This document shows positions 17,073-25,594 of a stretch of DNA of 64,000 bases, piece by piece. The stretch covers positions 186,001 through 250,000 of the forward strand of contig CBDHYI010000006.1 of the NCBI GenBank assembly GCA_965275915.1, written 5' to 3'. How positions within the stretch are numbered: position 1 is the first letter of the stretch; each line of letters begins with the position of its first letter. A program made the translations under genes and the position numbers. Below the pieces are notes generated by a model, which worked only from the letters and a program-made list of their open reading frames with translations, was not told the DNA's origin and made no database searches. The DNA comes from JBDWFY01 sp965275915. GTDB lineage: Bacteria > Pseudomonadota > Alphaproteobacteria > Rhizobiales > Stappiaceae.

Positions 17073-17174
17073 TGACCCTTCCCGCGGAACGATTGCGATC
17101 GTTCAGATCTTACGTTGGTGCCTCCGCGGGAAAGATTAAACTCAATTGGTATTTTTGCCGTTAACGAAAGGAGC

Positions 17175-17732
17175 TCAAAAGAGCCGTTCGCGCACAAACA
17201 CTGTATCGCCGGGTCGAAGCGGGTCCGTTATTGGAATTCTGCCGGTGATGACTTCGCCGTTTATCTGGCGGGTGACGTCCACGGTGCTCTGTTTCGCTCG
17301 TGAGGTGAACCCGCCACCAATCGCAACGGCCGTTTGTGCCGTCATACCGGCGACATACGGGTATTGCCCCGCATTCTGGACTTCACCCATTATGAAGAAC
17401 GGACGGTAGGTTGCAACTTCGACGGTCACATCAGGGTTTCGCATATAACCGTTTGATAATTTTCCGGTTATTTCTTTTTCAAGCTCACCCGTTGTTTTGC
17501 CTTTGGCGGGTACGAAGTTGATCAGCGGCATCGTGATATATCCCGCCTGATCGACCTGATAGTTTCGTGTCAACTCGGTTTGTCCATAGACGGAAACACG
17601 AAGTTCGTCGCCCGCGTCCAACCTGTAAGCATCTGTCAATGCTTCATGAAAGGCGGTGGAGGGACGTTGATATCCGGTGCAGGCCGCAAGACCGAGTGCT
17701 AAAAGAGCGCTGAAGATTGCTCGGAGGAACAT
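17175..17732 (-). CDS. polysaccharide export lipoprotein (Wza/ExoF type)
   Basis: A lipoprotein signal ends in LAAC (C18). Then comes the polysaccharide-export (PES) domain, with YRLDAGDELRVSVYGQTEL, YQVDQAGYITMPLINFVPAKGKTTGELE and VTVEVATYRPFFIMGEVQNAGQYPYVAGM covering the SLBB-like part. At 185 residues it is shorter than full-length Wza (about 380) and matches the one-SLBB ExoF/GumB-sized group. It forms or supports the outer-membrane export channel. Its start is divergent from the Wzz/Wzc-like gene at 17926, and the 193 bases between probably hold both promoters. Confidence 0.9.
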   Translation of the reverse strand: MFLRAIFSALLALGLAACTGYQRPSTAFHEALTDAYRLDAGDELRVSVYGQTELTRNYQVDQAGYITMPLINFVPAKGKTTGELEKEITGKLSNGYMRNPDVTVEVATYRPFFIMGEVQNAGQYPYVAGMTAQTAVAIGGGFTSRAKQSTVDVTRQINGEVITGRIPITDPLRPGDTVFVRERLF

Positions 17733-17925
17733 CGCTACAAATCCAAGTTTTCACTGACCTAGAAATTGCAAAATATAGTTAATGCCCCGTGAATCCTTTT
17801 CGTATCACCGTAAATAATGACAATGACATTGGTAAACAGAAATTGTGCTTTTTCTGTCGGTCTTTAACGCTCTACTTACCATACGCGTGCACAGTGCAAC
17901 TCAGACGGAGCGGAGTTGTAGTTCT

Positions 17926-20037
17926 ATGCGTAATGAGTCGGGCTATTCGAACGAAGACGTTTCCTTGGACTTGGGAAGTCTCCTGGGCGCTATCTGGAAG
18001 GCGAAGCGCTGGATCGTTCCTCTTGTTGCGGTTGGCGCTGTCGGTACTTTTGTCGTGCTGCAATTTGTGTCTCCGAAATACAGAAGCGACGCCAGCGTCC
18101 TGATCGAAGCGGCAATGCCTGTCCTGGATGACGGAAGACGGGCCGCTGAAGTCGAGCGATCCCTTCTGGATAAGGAAGGTGTCGCCAGCCAGGCGCAACT
18201 GATGGCTTCTCGCGATCTGGCAAGGCAAGTGGCTGCCAAGCTCGATCTTGCGTCGCGTCCGGAGTTTCGCGACTACAAGCTTTCTTTTACGGTCGGACTG
18301 TTAAGCTCTCTGGGCATCCGGCGGGGGTCGGATCAGATTTCTCAGGAAGAGCGCGTCCTTGCGGCCTACTTTGAGAGCCTTGCTGTTCATCAGGTCGCTG
18401 ATTCGCGTGTTATCGGTGTCAGTTTTTCCTCAACCAGCCCGGAGTTTGCAGCCAGGGCGGCAAACACCATTGTCGACGAGTATTTGGCCCTGCAGGCGAG
18501 CGCACGCCGGCAAAGCACAGGGGACACATCGTCGATTCTCGATTCAGAAATTTCTGAACTGAGACGCGAGGTCGTTCGTGCGGAAAACGAGGTTGCTGAT
18601 TATCGCGCTCAGTCCGATTTGCTGCTCGGTGCCAACAATGTCCCGTTGATGCAGCAGCAGTTGAGCGATCTCAGCGGACAGCTCTCGGCGGCCAAAACGA
18701 CAGCGTCGCAGTCGACATCCAAGGCGCGTCTCCTGCGAACCCTGTTGAATTCCGGGGGATCCCTGGAAACCGTCAGCGATGTTCTGAACTCCCAACTGAT
18801 TCAGCGCCTGCGCGAACAGCAGGTGAGGCTGCGGTCCAGAATCGCTGAGTTGTCCACCACGCTGCTTGCCAATCATCCGGACATCAAGGCCCTTAAATCG
18901 CAGAATGCAGACTATGAGCGTCAGATCAGAGGCGAAGCCCGCAAAATTCTGATCGGCTTGGAGCATGATGCGAAAATCGCCAATCAGCAGGTCGCAGAAA
19001 TCAGCTCCCAATTGAGTGAGTTGAAAGCAGCAGCATCGCAGGCAAGTGCCAGCCAGGTCAGGTTGAATGCTTTGGAACGGGAAGCGGCTGTCAAGAGCAC
19101 GCAGCTGGAAACATTGCTGCGCCGGTATCGAGACGACGTGGTGATCTCCAATGCCCAAAACCTGCCGGTGAATGCGCGCATCATTTCAAGAGCCGCTGTG
19201 CCGTTGGATAAGTACTTTCCAAAGACAACCGCAATCACCGTCGTGGTTGGTCTGGGACTGGCCCTGTTTGCCGTGGCAATCGTCATAATGCGAGAGTTTT
19301 TGTCCGGAAATGCGCTTCGGCGCGCACCTCTTGCGGGAGATTTTGCAGGATATGCCGAGGACCGCAAATCGACGATTGCGCCTGTTCCAGTTGAGCCCGG
19401 GATCGATACTCCGGCTGTTCGCTCAGCAACGCAGGCTGCGCCGCCTGACCGGCAATCGGGTGTGACGCGCCTGACGGGACAGACGATATTTGCACGCGGA
19501 AAGACGGCAATCGTGTCGCTTGAGACACCTGCACCCGGACGCTTTGTGGCCCTTGATCAGCTTCGCCGGGAAGCGGCGGGACATTGTCATCCGATTTTGA
19601 TTGAAGCGCAGTCCGGATCCGGTGAGGATCGCGATGTTGCCGGTTTTTCCGAACTGCTGCGCGGGGAGGCCTCCTTCACGGATGTCATATTCCGCGATGT
19701 GCGCTCTCGTGCGCACGTGATTGCACACGGTCGGCAACCGATCGATGGCGATGATGTTTCAGGCGAACGATTTGAGACCGTGGCCAGCGCAATCTGCATG
19801 ACGTACGATCATGTGATTATCGATCTGGGCGCTTTTGCTCTCACGGATGTCAAAACCAGGCTTCTGGCCTGGGCGGAACGGATCGTCTTTGTCAGCGAAA
19901 GCGACGCGGCGGAGAAGCAGGTCAGTGATCTCGTGTCCGCTTTGAACGGGTGCGAGGGGCAGGAGCTCTATATCGCAGATCCGAAAGACTTGAAGCGGGA
20001 CCAGCGACAGGCCGATCAAAAGCACATTGCCGCATGA
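17926..20037 (+). CDS. Wzc/ExoP-like polysaccharide co-polymerase with degenerate kinase domain
   Basis: The 703-residue inner-membrane protein has a Wzz domain: TM1 near residues 30-48, a long coiled-coil region rich in Ala/Ser/Gln/Arg (about 190-390, for example LRREVVRAENEVADYRAQ) and TM2 at about 428-458. A cytoplasmic C-terminal region from about 518 to 700 resembles a bacterial tyrosine kinase. It has VIIDLGAF, a Walker-B-like segment, but no Walker A (GxxxxGKS/T) and no C-terminal tyrosine cluster. It is therefore probably catalytically dead. The start at ATG 17926 follows GGAG. A longer frame to 17845 lacks family similarity. Confidence 0.85.
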   Translation: MRNESGYSNEDVSLDLGSLLGAIWKAKRWIVPLVAVGAVGTFVVLQFVSPKYRSDASVLIEAAMPVLDDGRRAAEVERSLLDKEGVASQAQLMASRDLARQVAAKLDLASRPEFRDYKLSFTVGLLSSLGIRRGSDQISQEERVLAAYFESLAVHQVADSRVIGVSFSSTSPEFAARAANTIVDEYLALQASARRQSTGDTSSILDSEISELRREVVRAENEVADYRAQSDLLLGANNVPLMQQQLSDLSGQLSAAKTTASQSTSKARLLRTLLNSGGSLETVSDVLNSQLIQRLREQQVRLRSRIAELSTTLLANHPDIKALKSQNADYERQIRGEARKILIGLEHDAKIANQQVAEISSQLSELKAAASQASASQVRLNALEREAAVKSTQLETLLRRYRDDVVISNAQNLPVNARIISRAAVPLDKYFPKTTAITVVVGLGLALFAVAIVIMREFLSGNALRRAPLAGDFAGYAEDRKSTIAPVPVEPGIDTPAVRSATQAAPPDRQSGVTRLTGQTIFARGKTAIVSLETPAPGRFVALDQLRREAAGHCHPILIEAQSGSGEDRDVAGFSELLRGEASFTDVIFRDVRSRAHVIAHGRQPIDGDDVSGERFETVASAICMTYDHVIIDLGAFALTDVKTRLLAWAERIVFVSESDAAEKQVSDLVSALNGCEGQELYIADPKDLKRDQRQADQKHIAA

Positions 20038-20119
20038 GGTGTGGGCTGCCGAGAACGGCCGTTAACCGATTGAACCTGAGGGACGTTATCGCGCCCCGGT
20101 CCAATCGGCGTTCCGTTGA

Positions 20120-21988
20120 TCAAAGGGCGAATTCCATAATGGCACTCAGGCGTCGGCCGAACGCGGAAGGGTCTTTGGGAACCTCGCCATCGGCGATACG
20201 CGCCTGATCCAGAAGCAGATGAGCGGCATCCTGCAATAAAGTATCGTCTGCAGCGCTGTCCTTGTCCGCCCGTTCCGCCAGCTTTTTTACAATTGCGTGA
20301 TTGGGATTCAACTCCAGAACGCGAGGCATCCCCTCACCCTGGAGCTGGCCGTGTTGCTTCAACAAGCGCTCAAGATTGACATCCATGTCGCCTTCATCGG
20401 CAATCAGACAAACCGGGCTGTCCGTCAGACGCTTGGAAGGACGCACATCTTTAACCGCTTCACCAAGTTCGAGCTTGAACGCAGCTATCAGGCTCCCGAT
20501 GGAAGCAGATGTGTCGGCATCGTCTTCTTTGGTGTCGCTGTCTTCACTCTTGATGGAATCAAGGTCCGCAGCGCCCCTTGTGATTGATTTGAGGGATTTT
20601 CCCTCAAATTCCGTGACATGCTGCAGCCAGAATTCATCGACCGGGTCGGACAAGAGCAACACTTCGACGCCCTTGGCACGGAACCCCTCAAGGTGAGGCG
20701 AGGCGGCGATTTTGAGCGGATCGGTACCGGCAATATAGTAAATCGCGGTTTGATCCTCTTTCATTCGCCCGACATAATCGGTGAGGCTCGTCAGTGTGTC
20801 GTCATGGGTGGACGCGAAGCGGCACACCTCCAGAATGCGATCCCGCAACCCTGCATCCTCGACCAGCCCTTCCTTGAAAACTGCTCCGAAAGTGTTCCAG
20901 AACGTGCTGTAGGACTCCGCATCCTTGTTCGCCTTCTTCTTCAGTTCGGTCAGGACTTTTTTTGTAAGGCCAGTGCGTATCTTGGCCAGTTTGGGATCGG
21001 TTTGCAGCATCTCTCGCGAGATGTTCAAGGACAGATCTTCCGAGTCCACGATGCCGCGCAGGAACCGCAGGTAGGTGGGCAGAAGTCCTTTGGTGTCTTC
21101 CGTGATGAAGACGCGGTTCACATAGAGTTTTACGTGGTTCTTGCGCTCGGGCTCATAAAGATCGAACGGCCGCATCGAAGGGATAAAGAGCAGATTTGTA
21201 TAGCTCGTCAGACCTTCGACCTGATTGTGCATCGTCAGCCAGGGTTCGTCAAAAGCGTGGCCGGTGTGACGATAAAATTCCGTATATTGTTGTTCGGTGA
21301 TGTCCTTGGCCGAGCGTGTCCAGAGCGCGGACGCCTCGTTGAGCGTATCCTCTCCAAGTGCGATGGGAAAACTGATGTGATCGGAATACGTCTTGATAAT
21401 ATGACTAAGCCGCTCCTTCTCCAGGAATTCCTTGGCGTCTTTTTTCAGATGGAGTGTCACGGTGGTTCCGCGCTGATCGCGGTTTGCCGGCTCAATGCTG
21501 AATGCGCCTTTTCCGTCCGACGACCATAGCCAGGCTTCATCTTCGCCGGCTTTGCGGGTCAGTACATCGACGTTATCCGCAACCATAAAGGCAGAGTAGA
21601 AGCCAACCCCGAACTGTCCGATCAGGTTGAGATCCGTCTCATCGTCCTTGCTGAGCGTATCAAGAAAAGCGCTTGTTCCTGAGCGTGCGATTGTGCCGAG
21701 CGTCTCCAGAAGATCGTCGCGGTTCATACCGATGCCGTTGTCGGCAATGGTGATTGTCTTGGCTTTTGAATCCGCGGAAAGGACGATCCTGAATTCGGGG
21801 TCGTCCTTCACGAGATCCGGCTTGGTCAGTGCGCTGTGGCGGAGCTTGTCACAAGCATCCGATGCGTTGGAAACCAATTCCCGCAGGAAGATCTCGCGGT
21901 TGGAATAAAGCGAGCCGGCGACGATATCAAGCAGGCGGCCGACCTCTGTCTGAAAGGAAAAGGTCTCCTTGTTGGCAGTTTCGCTCAT
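20120..21988 (-). CDS. htpG: chaperone HtpG (Hsp90 family)
   Basis: The 622-residue Hsp90 homologue has the GHKL ATP site at the N-terminus: LRELVSNASDACDKLR with the catalytic Glu, then TIADNGIGMNRDDL, and GQFGVGFYSAFMVADNV forming the lid. The middle domain has NRVFITEDTKGLLPTYLRFLRGIVDSEDLSLNISRE with the catalytic Arg. The C-terminal dimerisation domain ends with DPSAFGRRLSAIMEFAL. It is an ATP-dependent cytoplasmic chaperone. A promoter-like sequence lies upstream at 22043-22071. It is convergent with the Wzc-like gene. Confidence 0.97.
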   Translation of the reverse strand: MSETANKETFSFQTEVGRLLDIVAGSLYSNREIFLRELVSNASDACDKLRHSALTKPDLVKDDPEFRIVLSADSKAKTITIADNGIGMNRDDLLETLGTIARSGTSAFLDTLSKDDETDLNLIGQFGVGFYSAFMVADNVDVLTRKAGEDEAWLWSSDGKGAFSIEPANRDQRGTTVTLHLKKDAKEFLEKERLSHIIKTYSDHISFPIALGEDTLNEASALWTRSAKDITEQQYTEFYRHTGHAFDEPWLTMHNQVEGLTSYTNLLFIPSMRPFDLYEPERKNHVKLYVNRVFITEDTKGLLPTYLRFLRGIVDSEDLSLNISREMLQTDPKLAKIRTGLTKKVLTELKKKANKDAESYSTFWNTFGAVFKEGLVEDAGLRDRILEVCRFASTHDDTLTSLTDYVGRMKEDQTAIYYIAGTDPLKIAASPHLEGFRAKGVEVLLLSDPVDEFWLQHVTEFEGKSLKSITRGAADLDSIKSEDSDTKEDDADTSASIGSLIAAFKLELGEAVKDVRPSKRLTDSPVCLIADEGDMDVNLERLLKQHGQLQGEGMPRVLELNPNHAIVKKLAERADKDSAADDTLLQDAAHLLLDQARIADGEVPKDPSAFGRRLSAIMEFAL

Positions 21989-22042
21989 TTGCAGTCATGT
22001 CCTCAAAAAGTCATTGCTTCCCGGCAAACCGGATTTTGGCAG

Positions 22043-22071
22043 ATATAATCCGGTATAGGAGCTGTCACAAG
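22043..22071 (-). promoter_or_regulatory. candidate htpG promoter
   Basis: On the minus strand CTTGTG (22071-22066) and TTATAT (22048-22043) are spaced by 17 bases, 55 bases upstream of the htpG ATG. The -10 is one base from the alphaproteobacterial consensus CTATAT. CTTG plus a T/A-rich -10 is also compatible with a heat-shock sigma factor. A short CCGG-CAAA-CCGG hairpin lies in the leader at 22021-22032. Confidence 0.5.
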
Positions 22072-22155
22072 ACACGCTCTAATCGGTGCGCTGATTTACT
22101 CTCTGTCTGTTCCTCTATTGTGACGAAACTGGGTGAAACGGAACGGTCTGTGAGC

Positions 22156-22506
22156 CTAGTCCGGGAGAAGATCTTTGACCGTTTCTGATGGCCGGCACAG
22201 CTTCGTGCCTTTTTCAGTGATGACAATCGGGCGGTTGATCAGGATCGGATGCTCGAGCATTTTTGTGATCAGGTCGTCGTCTGTCCATTTGGGATCGTCA
22301 AGCTGCAACTCATTGTAAGGGGTTCCCTTTTGGCGCAATAAATCCCGGACCGAAATACCCATATCCGCGATCAGCGTCGTCAGCTCTTCCCGGTTTGGCG
22401 GCGTTTTCAGATACTCGATTATCTTATAATCGGTCCCTGTCTCTTCGATCATGGCCAGAGCATTTCTTGACGTTCCGCACGCGGGATTGTGGTAAATGAC
22501 AATCAT
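22156..22506 (-). CDS. arsC: glutaredoxin-type arsenate reductase
   Basis: The 116-residue ArsC-family enzyme reduces arsenate to arsenite with glutathione and glutaredoxin. It has the active-site Cys in YHNPACGTSRNAL (C10) and the three arginines used for substrate binding at RQKGTPY, LINRPIV and LCRPSE. GGAAGGAAA lies upstream of the ATG at 22506. The arsR gene ends 64 bases upstream on the same strand, so they form an arsR-arsC pair, without an arsenite pump (ArsB/Acr3) nearby. Spx-like proteins are excluded by the active-site pattern. Confidence 0.93.
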   Translation of the reverse strand: MIVIYHNPACGTSRNALAMIEETGTDYKIIEYLKTPPNREELTTLIADMGISVRDLLRQKGTPYNELQLDDPKWTDDDLITKMLEHPILINRPIVITEKGTKLCRPSETVKDLLPD

Positions 22507-22570
22507 TGCTGTGTTTCCTTCCCGATTTGAAAATCGACGCTGACGCGCCCATTGGACGACCGGCGATCGA

Positions 22571-22903
22571 TCAGCCATCGCATGCCAACTCATCCAGAAC
22601 AGACTGGCAGAGTGATGGTGATCCTCCGCAACAATCTTCCATCAGAAAGGCAAGGAGTGATCGCATACCCTCCATGTGGACACGGTATCGGATATGCCGT
22701 CCCTCCCTGCTGGCTCCGATCAGGCCTGATCGCTCAAGGACGGCAAGGTTGGTGGATAGCGTGTTTTGCCGGACATTAAGACGCGTGGCAATGTCTCCCG
22801 CATGAAGCCCGTCCAATCCAGCCTTGACCAACAGGCGGAAAACGTCGAGCCGGGTTTCCTGAGAAAGGGCGAATAAGGCTGTTAGCGCTTGCGATTTATC
22901 CAT
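22571..22903 (-). CDS. arsR: ArsR-family arsenic-responsive repressor
   Basis: The 110-residue winged helix-turn-helix repressor has recognition helix region LNVRQNTLSTNLAVLERSGLIG and wing SREGRHIRYRV. The arsenite-binding cysteines lie at the C-terminus (EDCCGGSPSLC: C91, C92, C99) rather than in the alpha3 ELCVCDL motif, matching the Acidithiobacillus-type ArsR. The start is ATG 22903; upstream codons are open but non-conserved. It has no Shine-Dalgarno in front, and the candidate -10 lies so close that the transcript may be leaderless. It is divergent from the GGDEF-EAL gene. Confidence 0.9.
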   Translation of the reverse strand: MDKSQALTALFALSQETRLDVFRLLVKAGLDGLHAGDIATRLNVRQNTLSTNLAVLERSGLIGASREGRHIRYRVHMEGMRSLLAFLMEDCCGGSPSLCQSVLDELACDG

Positions 22904-22910
22904 AGTTCGA

Positions 22911-22939
22911 GAATTCCAGAAATGTTGGATTTTGGCAAG
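22911..22939 (-). promoter_or_regulatory. candidate arsR promoter with operator-like repeat
   Basis: On the minus strand CTTGCC (22939-22934) and GAATTC (22916-22911) are spaced by 17 bases. The -10 ends eight bases before the arsR ATG, so the start site would be at or beside the start codon. An imperfect inverted repeat, AATCCA...TGGAATT (22931-22912), lies in the spacer and -10, a good place for an ArsR operator. Confidence 0.4.
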
Positions 22940-23076
22940 GATCAGGAAATGAAATCTCGGCGCAACCATTGATAGGTCCGAATTTCGCGAGCAATCTTTG
23001 AAGCCACACCGGGAGGTCCTCCCAAACGCGATTTGACGCATTCGTCAAAGGCAATCTTGAGTTGGCAGCCATAAGC

Positions 23077-25167
23077 ATGCGTTTACCAAATTACGTTACG
23101 TTATTGGGGCGCTGGGACGCAGTTTATTTGCAGAACGGGATAGTTGGTTTGCACAAACTCTTGAAATCGCTGCTGGGACAACCTGATAGCGGTCTGGTCG
23201 GCGACGACGAACGGGCGGCATTTAGCGATTCTCTCGTGACCGCACAGGTTGCATCCCTGTCATCCCAGGTTCCAATGCTGTATTTGCTCCTGAGCGTCAA
23301 CAGCGTCATCCTTGCGATTTCTTACTATGGCACAGCGCCTTCGGCACTGGCGATCGGTTTTCCCGGATTTCTCGTCTTCGCCACTTTGGCGCGGGCTGTT
23401 GTTTGGCTCAGATTGCGCGGCAAGAAACTGGATGTTGACAGCGCCCGCCGTAAAATGCGGTCTGTCCTCATCCTGGCGGTCGTGTTCAGCGTTTTTTTTG
23501 TGTCCTGGGCATTAATGCTGTCAACTTACGGTGATGCCTACCAGAAAAGTCACGTTGCCTTCTATATCGCCATCACGGTCATTGGCTGCATTTTTTCCCT
23601 CTCGCCGCATCCTTTGGCTGCGGCACTTGTCATGGTGACTGTGATCGTTCCTTTTGCGATCCGGTTCGCCACGACCGGTAATCCTGTTTTCTTATATATC
23701 ACCGTCAACATGGTGCTCGTGTGCGCTGTGCTTCACTTCAATATTCTCCTGTTTGCGCGCAATTTTGCAGAAACGGTTCTGTCACAGGTCCGGTTGACGT
23801 CGATCTATCGTGAAACGCAACAGCTTAGCGAAGAAAACGCGCGCCTCGCCCACCTGGACGCGCTCACGAACCTGCCCAATCGCCGTGATTTCAATGACTC
23901 GCTGGATGCTGCGCTCATGGAGTATTCTGAGCGAGACGGGCAGTTTGCCATCGGTGTACTCGATCTGGATGGCTTTAAGCCGATCAACGATGCCTATGGT
24001 CATATGGCTGGGGATCAGGTGCTGGCCGAAGTTGCTCTCAGGCTTCGCGACGAATTGCAGGACACTGGATATGTTGCCCGACTTGGTGGAGACGAATTCG
24101 GAATTATTATCAAAGACATATCTGAACCTGATGAAGTTGAGGCGGTCGGAAAGCGGCTTGTCCGCTCGCTGAAACCCGGTTTTGAGTGTGACGCCGGCCG
24201 GCCGTCCGTATCGGGTTGCGTCGGCTTTGCCATCTATCCGGATGCCGGCACGACCCGGACGGACCTTTTTGCCGGGGCGGATTTTGCCCTTTATCACGCA
24301 AAGATGACCCATCGCGGATCCACGGCGATTTTCTCCAAGGAATTGGAGCGACGCATCAAGCGGCGGGCGCTGCTTGAACAGAATCTGAAGCAAGCGGTTG
24401 AACAGGACGAATTTCAGATCATTTACCAGCCGATTGTGGACTTGAATACTGATCAGATTGTCTGCCTGGAAGCGTTGGCCCGATGGGACCGTGAGGGACT
24501 TGGAAAAGTGAGTCCCGAGGAGTTTATTCCGGTCGCCGAAAAGGCCGGTCTGATCGAAGGCCTGACCGAAAAGCTGCTCAAAAGGGCAATGCTTACGGCT
24601 TTGTCCTGGCCGACCGAAGTCAAACTGTCCTTCAATATGTCCGCAAAGATCGTGACGAAATCCGAGGCCAGGCAACTGATCATGGATGCGCTGGTGGAAA
24701 CCGGGCTGGAGCCGGGCCGCCTGAAACTTGAGATTACGGAAACGGCCTTGATTACGGATTTCGACAAGGTCAAGGAGTGGGTCCTTAGCGTTCGGGACGT
24801 GGGAATCTGTGTAAGCCTGGATGACTTTGGCTCCGGCTACTCCAGTCTCGGCTATCTCCAGAGCATACCATTTGACGAGATGAAAATAGACAAAAGCTTC
24901 ACTGCCCAGATTGAGCACGATTCCAAAAGCTTCGGCATTGTGCGATCAATCCTGTCAATGGCCCGCACGCTTGAGATCGACTGTGTCATCGAAGGTATTG
25001 AGAGCGCGGGTCAACTCCAGATCGTCCGCAGCATGGATGGCGCATTGGGGCAGGGCTATTACTTTTCCTCCGCGATCGAGGAAACCGGCATCGACGATAT
25101 GATGCTCCGGTTTGACGACGAGCAGGTGTCGATCCGGCTGTCCGGAACCGATGCCCTGCGTGCGTAA
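23077..25167 (+). CDS. membrane-bound GGDEF-EAL protein (c-di-GMP turnover)
   Basis: The 696-residue protein has an N-terminal membrane region of about six helices (residues 65-235, no known sensor motif). A GGDEF domain follows (LTNLPNRRDF, LDLDGFKPINDAYGH, RLGGDEFG at about 337-341), then an EAL domain (EALARW at about 465, FNMSAK, EITETAL, LDDFGSGYSSLGYLQ, MKIDKSF, IEGIES, GQGYYFS). Both catalytic motifs are intact, so it can in principle make and degrade c-di-GMP. The inhibitory I-site RxxD is absent, with QDTG at that position. The ATG at 23077 was preferred over TTG 23062. There is no clear Shine-Dalgarno. Confidence 0.93.
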   Translation: MRLPNYVTLLGRWDAVYLQNGIVGLHKLLKSLLGQPDSGLVGDDERAAFSDSLVTAQVASLSSQVPMLYLLLSVNSVILAISYYGTAPSALAIGFPGFLVFATLARAVVWLRLRGKKLDVDSARRKMRSVLILAVVFSVFFVSWALMLSTYGDAYQKSHVAFYIAITVIGCIFSLSPHPLAAALVMVTVIVPFAIRFATTGNPVFLYITVNMVLVCAVLHFNILLFARNFAETVLSQVRLTSIYRETQQLSEENARLAHLDALTNLPNRRDFNDSLDAALMEYSERDGQFAIGVLDLDGFKPINDAYGHMAGDQVLAEVALRLRDELQDTGYVARLGGDEFGIIIKDISEPDEVEAVGKRLVRSLKPGFECDAGRPSVSGCVGFAIYPDAGTTRTDLFAGADFALYHAKMTHRGSTAIFSKELERRIKRRALLEQNLKQAVEQDEFQIIYQPIVDLNTDQIVCLEALARWDREGLGKVSPEEFIPVAEKAGLIEGLTEKLLKRAMLTALSWPTEVKLSFNMSAKIVTKSEARQLIMDALVETGLEPGRLKLEITETALITDFDKVKEWVLSVRDVGICVSLDDFGSGYSSLGYLQSIPFDEMKIDKSFTAQIEHDSKSFGIVRSILSMARTLEIDCVIEGIESAGQLQIVRSMDGALGQGYYFSSAIEETGIDDMMLRFDDEQVSIRLSGTDALRA

Positions 25168-25319
25168 ATCAGGCGGCCACCGGCTGCCGAAGGGTGTGAA
25201 AATCCATCGAATTTCATGTTCCGGATAGGGAAACACAGCTTTTTGCCGTTATACCAATAACAGCTGACGGACAGAATTTTCGGTCAATCAAACTTTGTCC
25301 GTAAATCCCTCCAATCCGG

Positions 25320-25348
25320 CTTGACTTGCGAGACACTCCGCCGTAAAT
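25320..25348 (+). promoter_or_regulatory. candidate tRNA-Asp promoter
   Basis: CTTGAC (25320-25325) matches the alphaproteobacterial -35 exactly. The 17-base spacer leads to GTAAAT (25343-25348), a partial -10, 39 bases before the first tRNA-Asp. The 220 bases between the GGDEF-EAL gene and the tRNA hold nothing else I can identify. Confidence 0.4.
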
Positions 25349-25387
25349 CACGTCCACCTCGCCGGAACGCCGTTTACGGTGCACAGT

Positions 25388-25464
25388 GGGGGTGTAGCTC
25401 AGTTGGTTAGAGCGCTGGCCTGTCACGCCAGAGGTCGCGGGTTCGAGTCCCGTCACTCCCGCCA
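25388..25464 (+). tRNA. tRNA-Asp (anticodon GTC), copy 1
   Basis: The 77-base cloverleaf has an encoded CCA: acceptor GGGGGTG/CACTCCC with one G-T pair, anticodon arm CTGGCCTGTCACGCCAG with GTC, and the standard T loop GTTCGAGTCC. Identical in sequence to copy 2 53 bases downstream. Confidence 0.97.
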
Positions 25465-25517
25465 TTTCCCGATATTGACGCTGTAACCGGTTATTTGCGT
25501 GACCGGCGTGCGCATTC

Positions 25518-25594
25518 GGGGGTGTAGCTCAGTTGGTTAGAGCGCTGGCCTGTCACGCCAGAGGTCGCGGGTTCGAGTCCCGTCACTCCCGCCA
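25518..25594 (+). tRNA. tRNA-Asp (anticodon GTC), copy 2
   Basis: This is an exact duplicate of the 77-base tRNA-Asp at 25388, with the same GTC anticodon and CCA end. The 53-base spacer is unrelated to the flank of copy 1. No promoter is obvious in front, so it may be processed from the same transcript. Confidence 0.97.
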
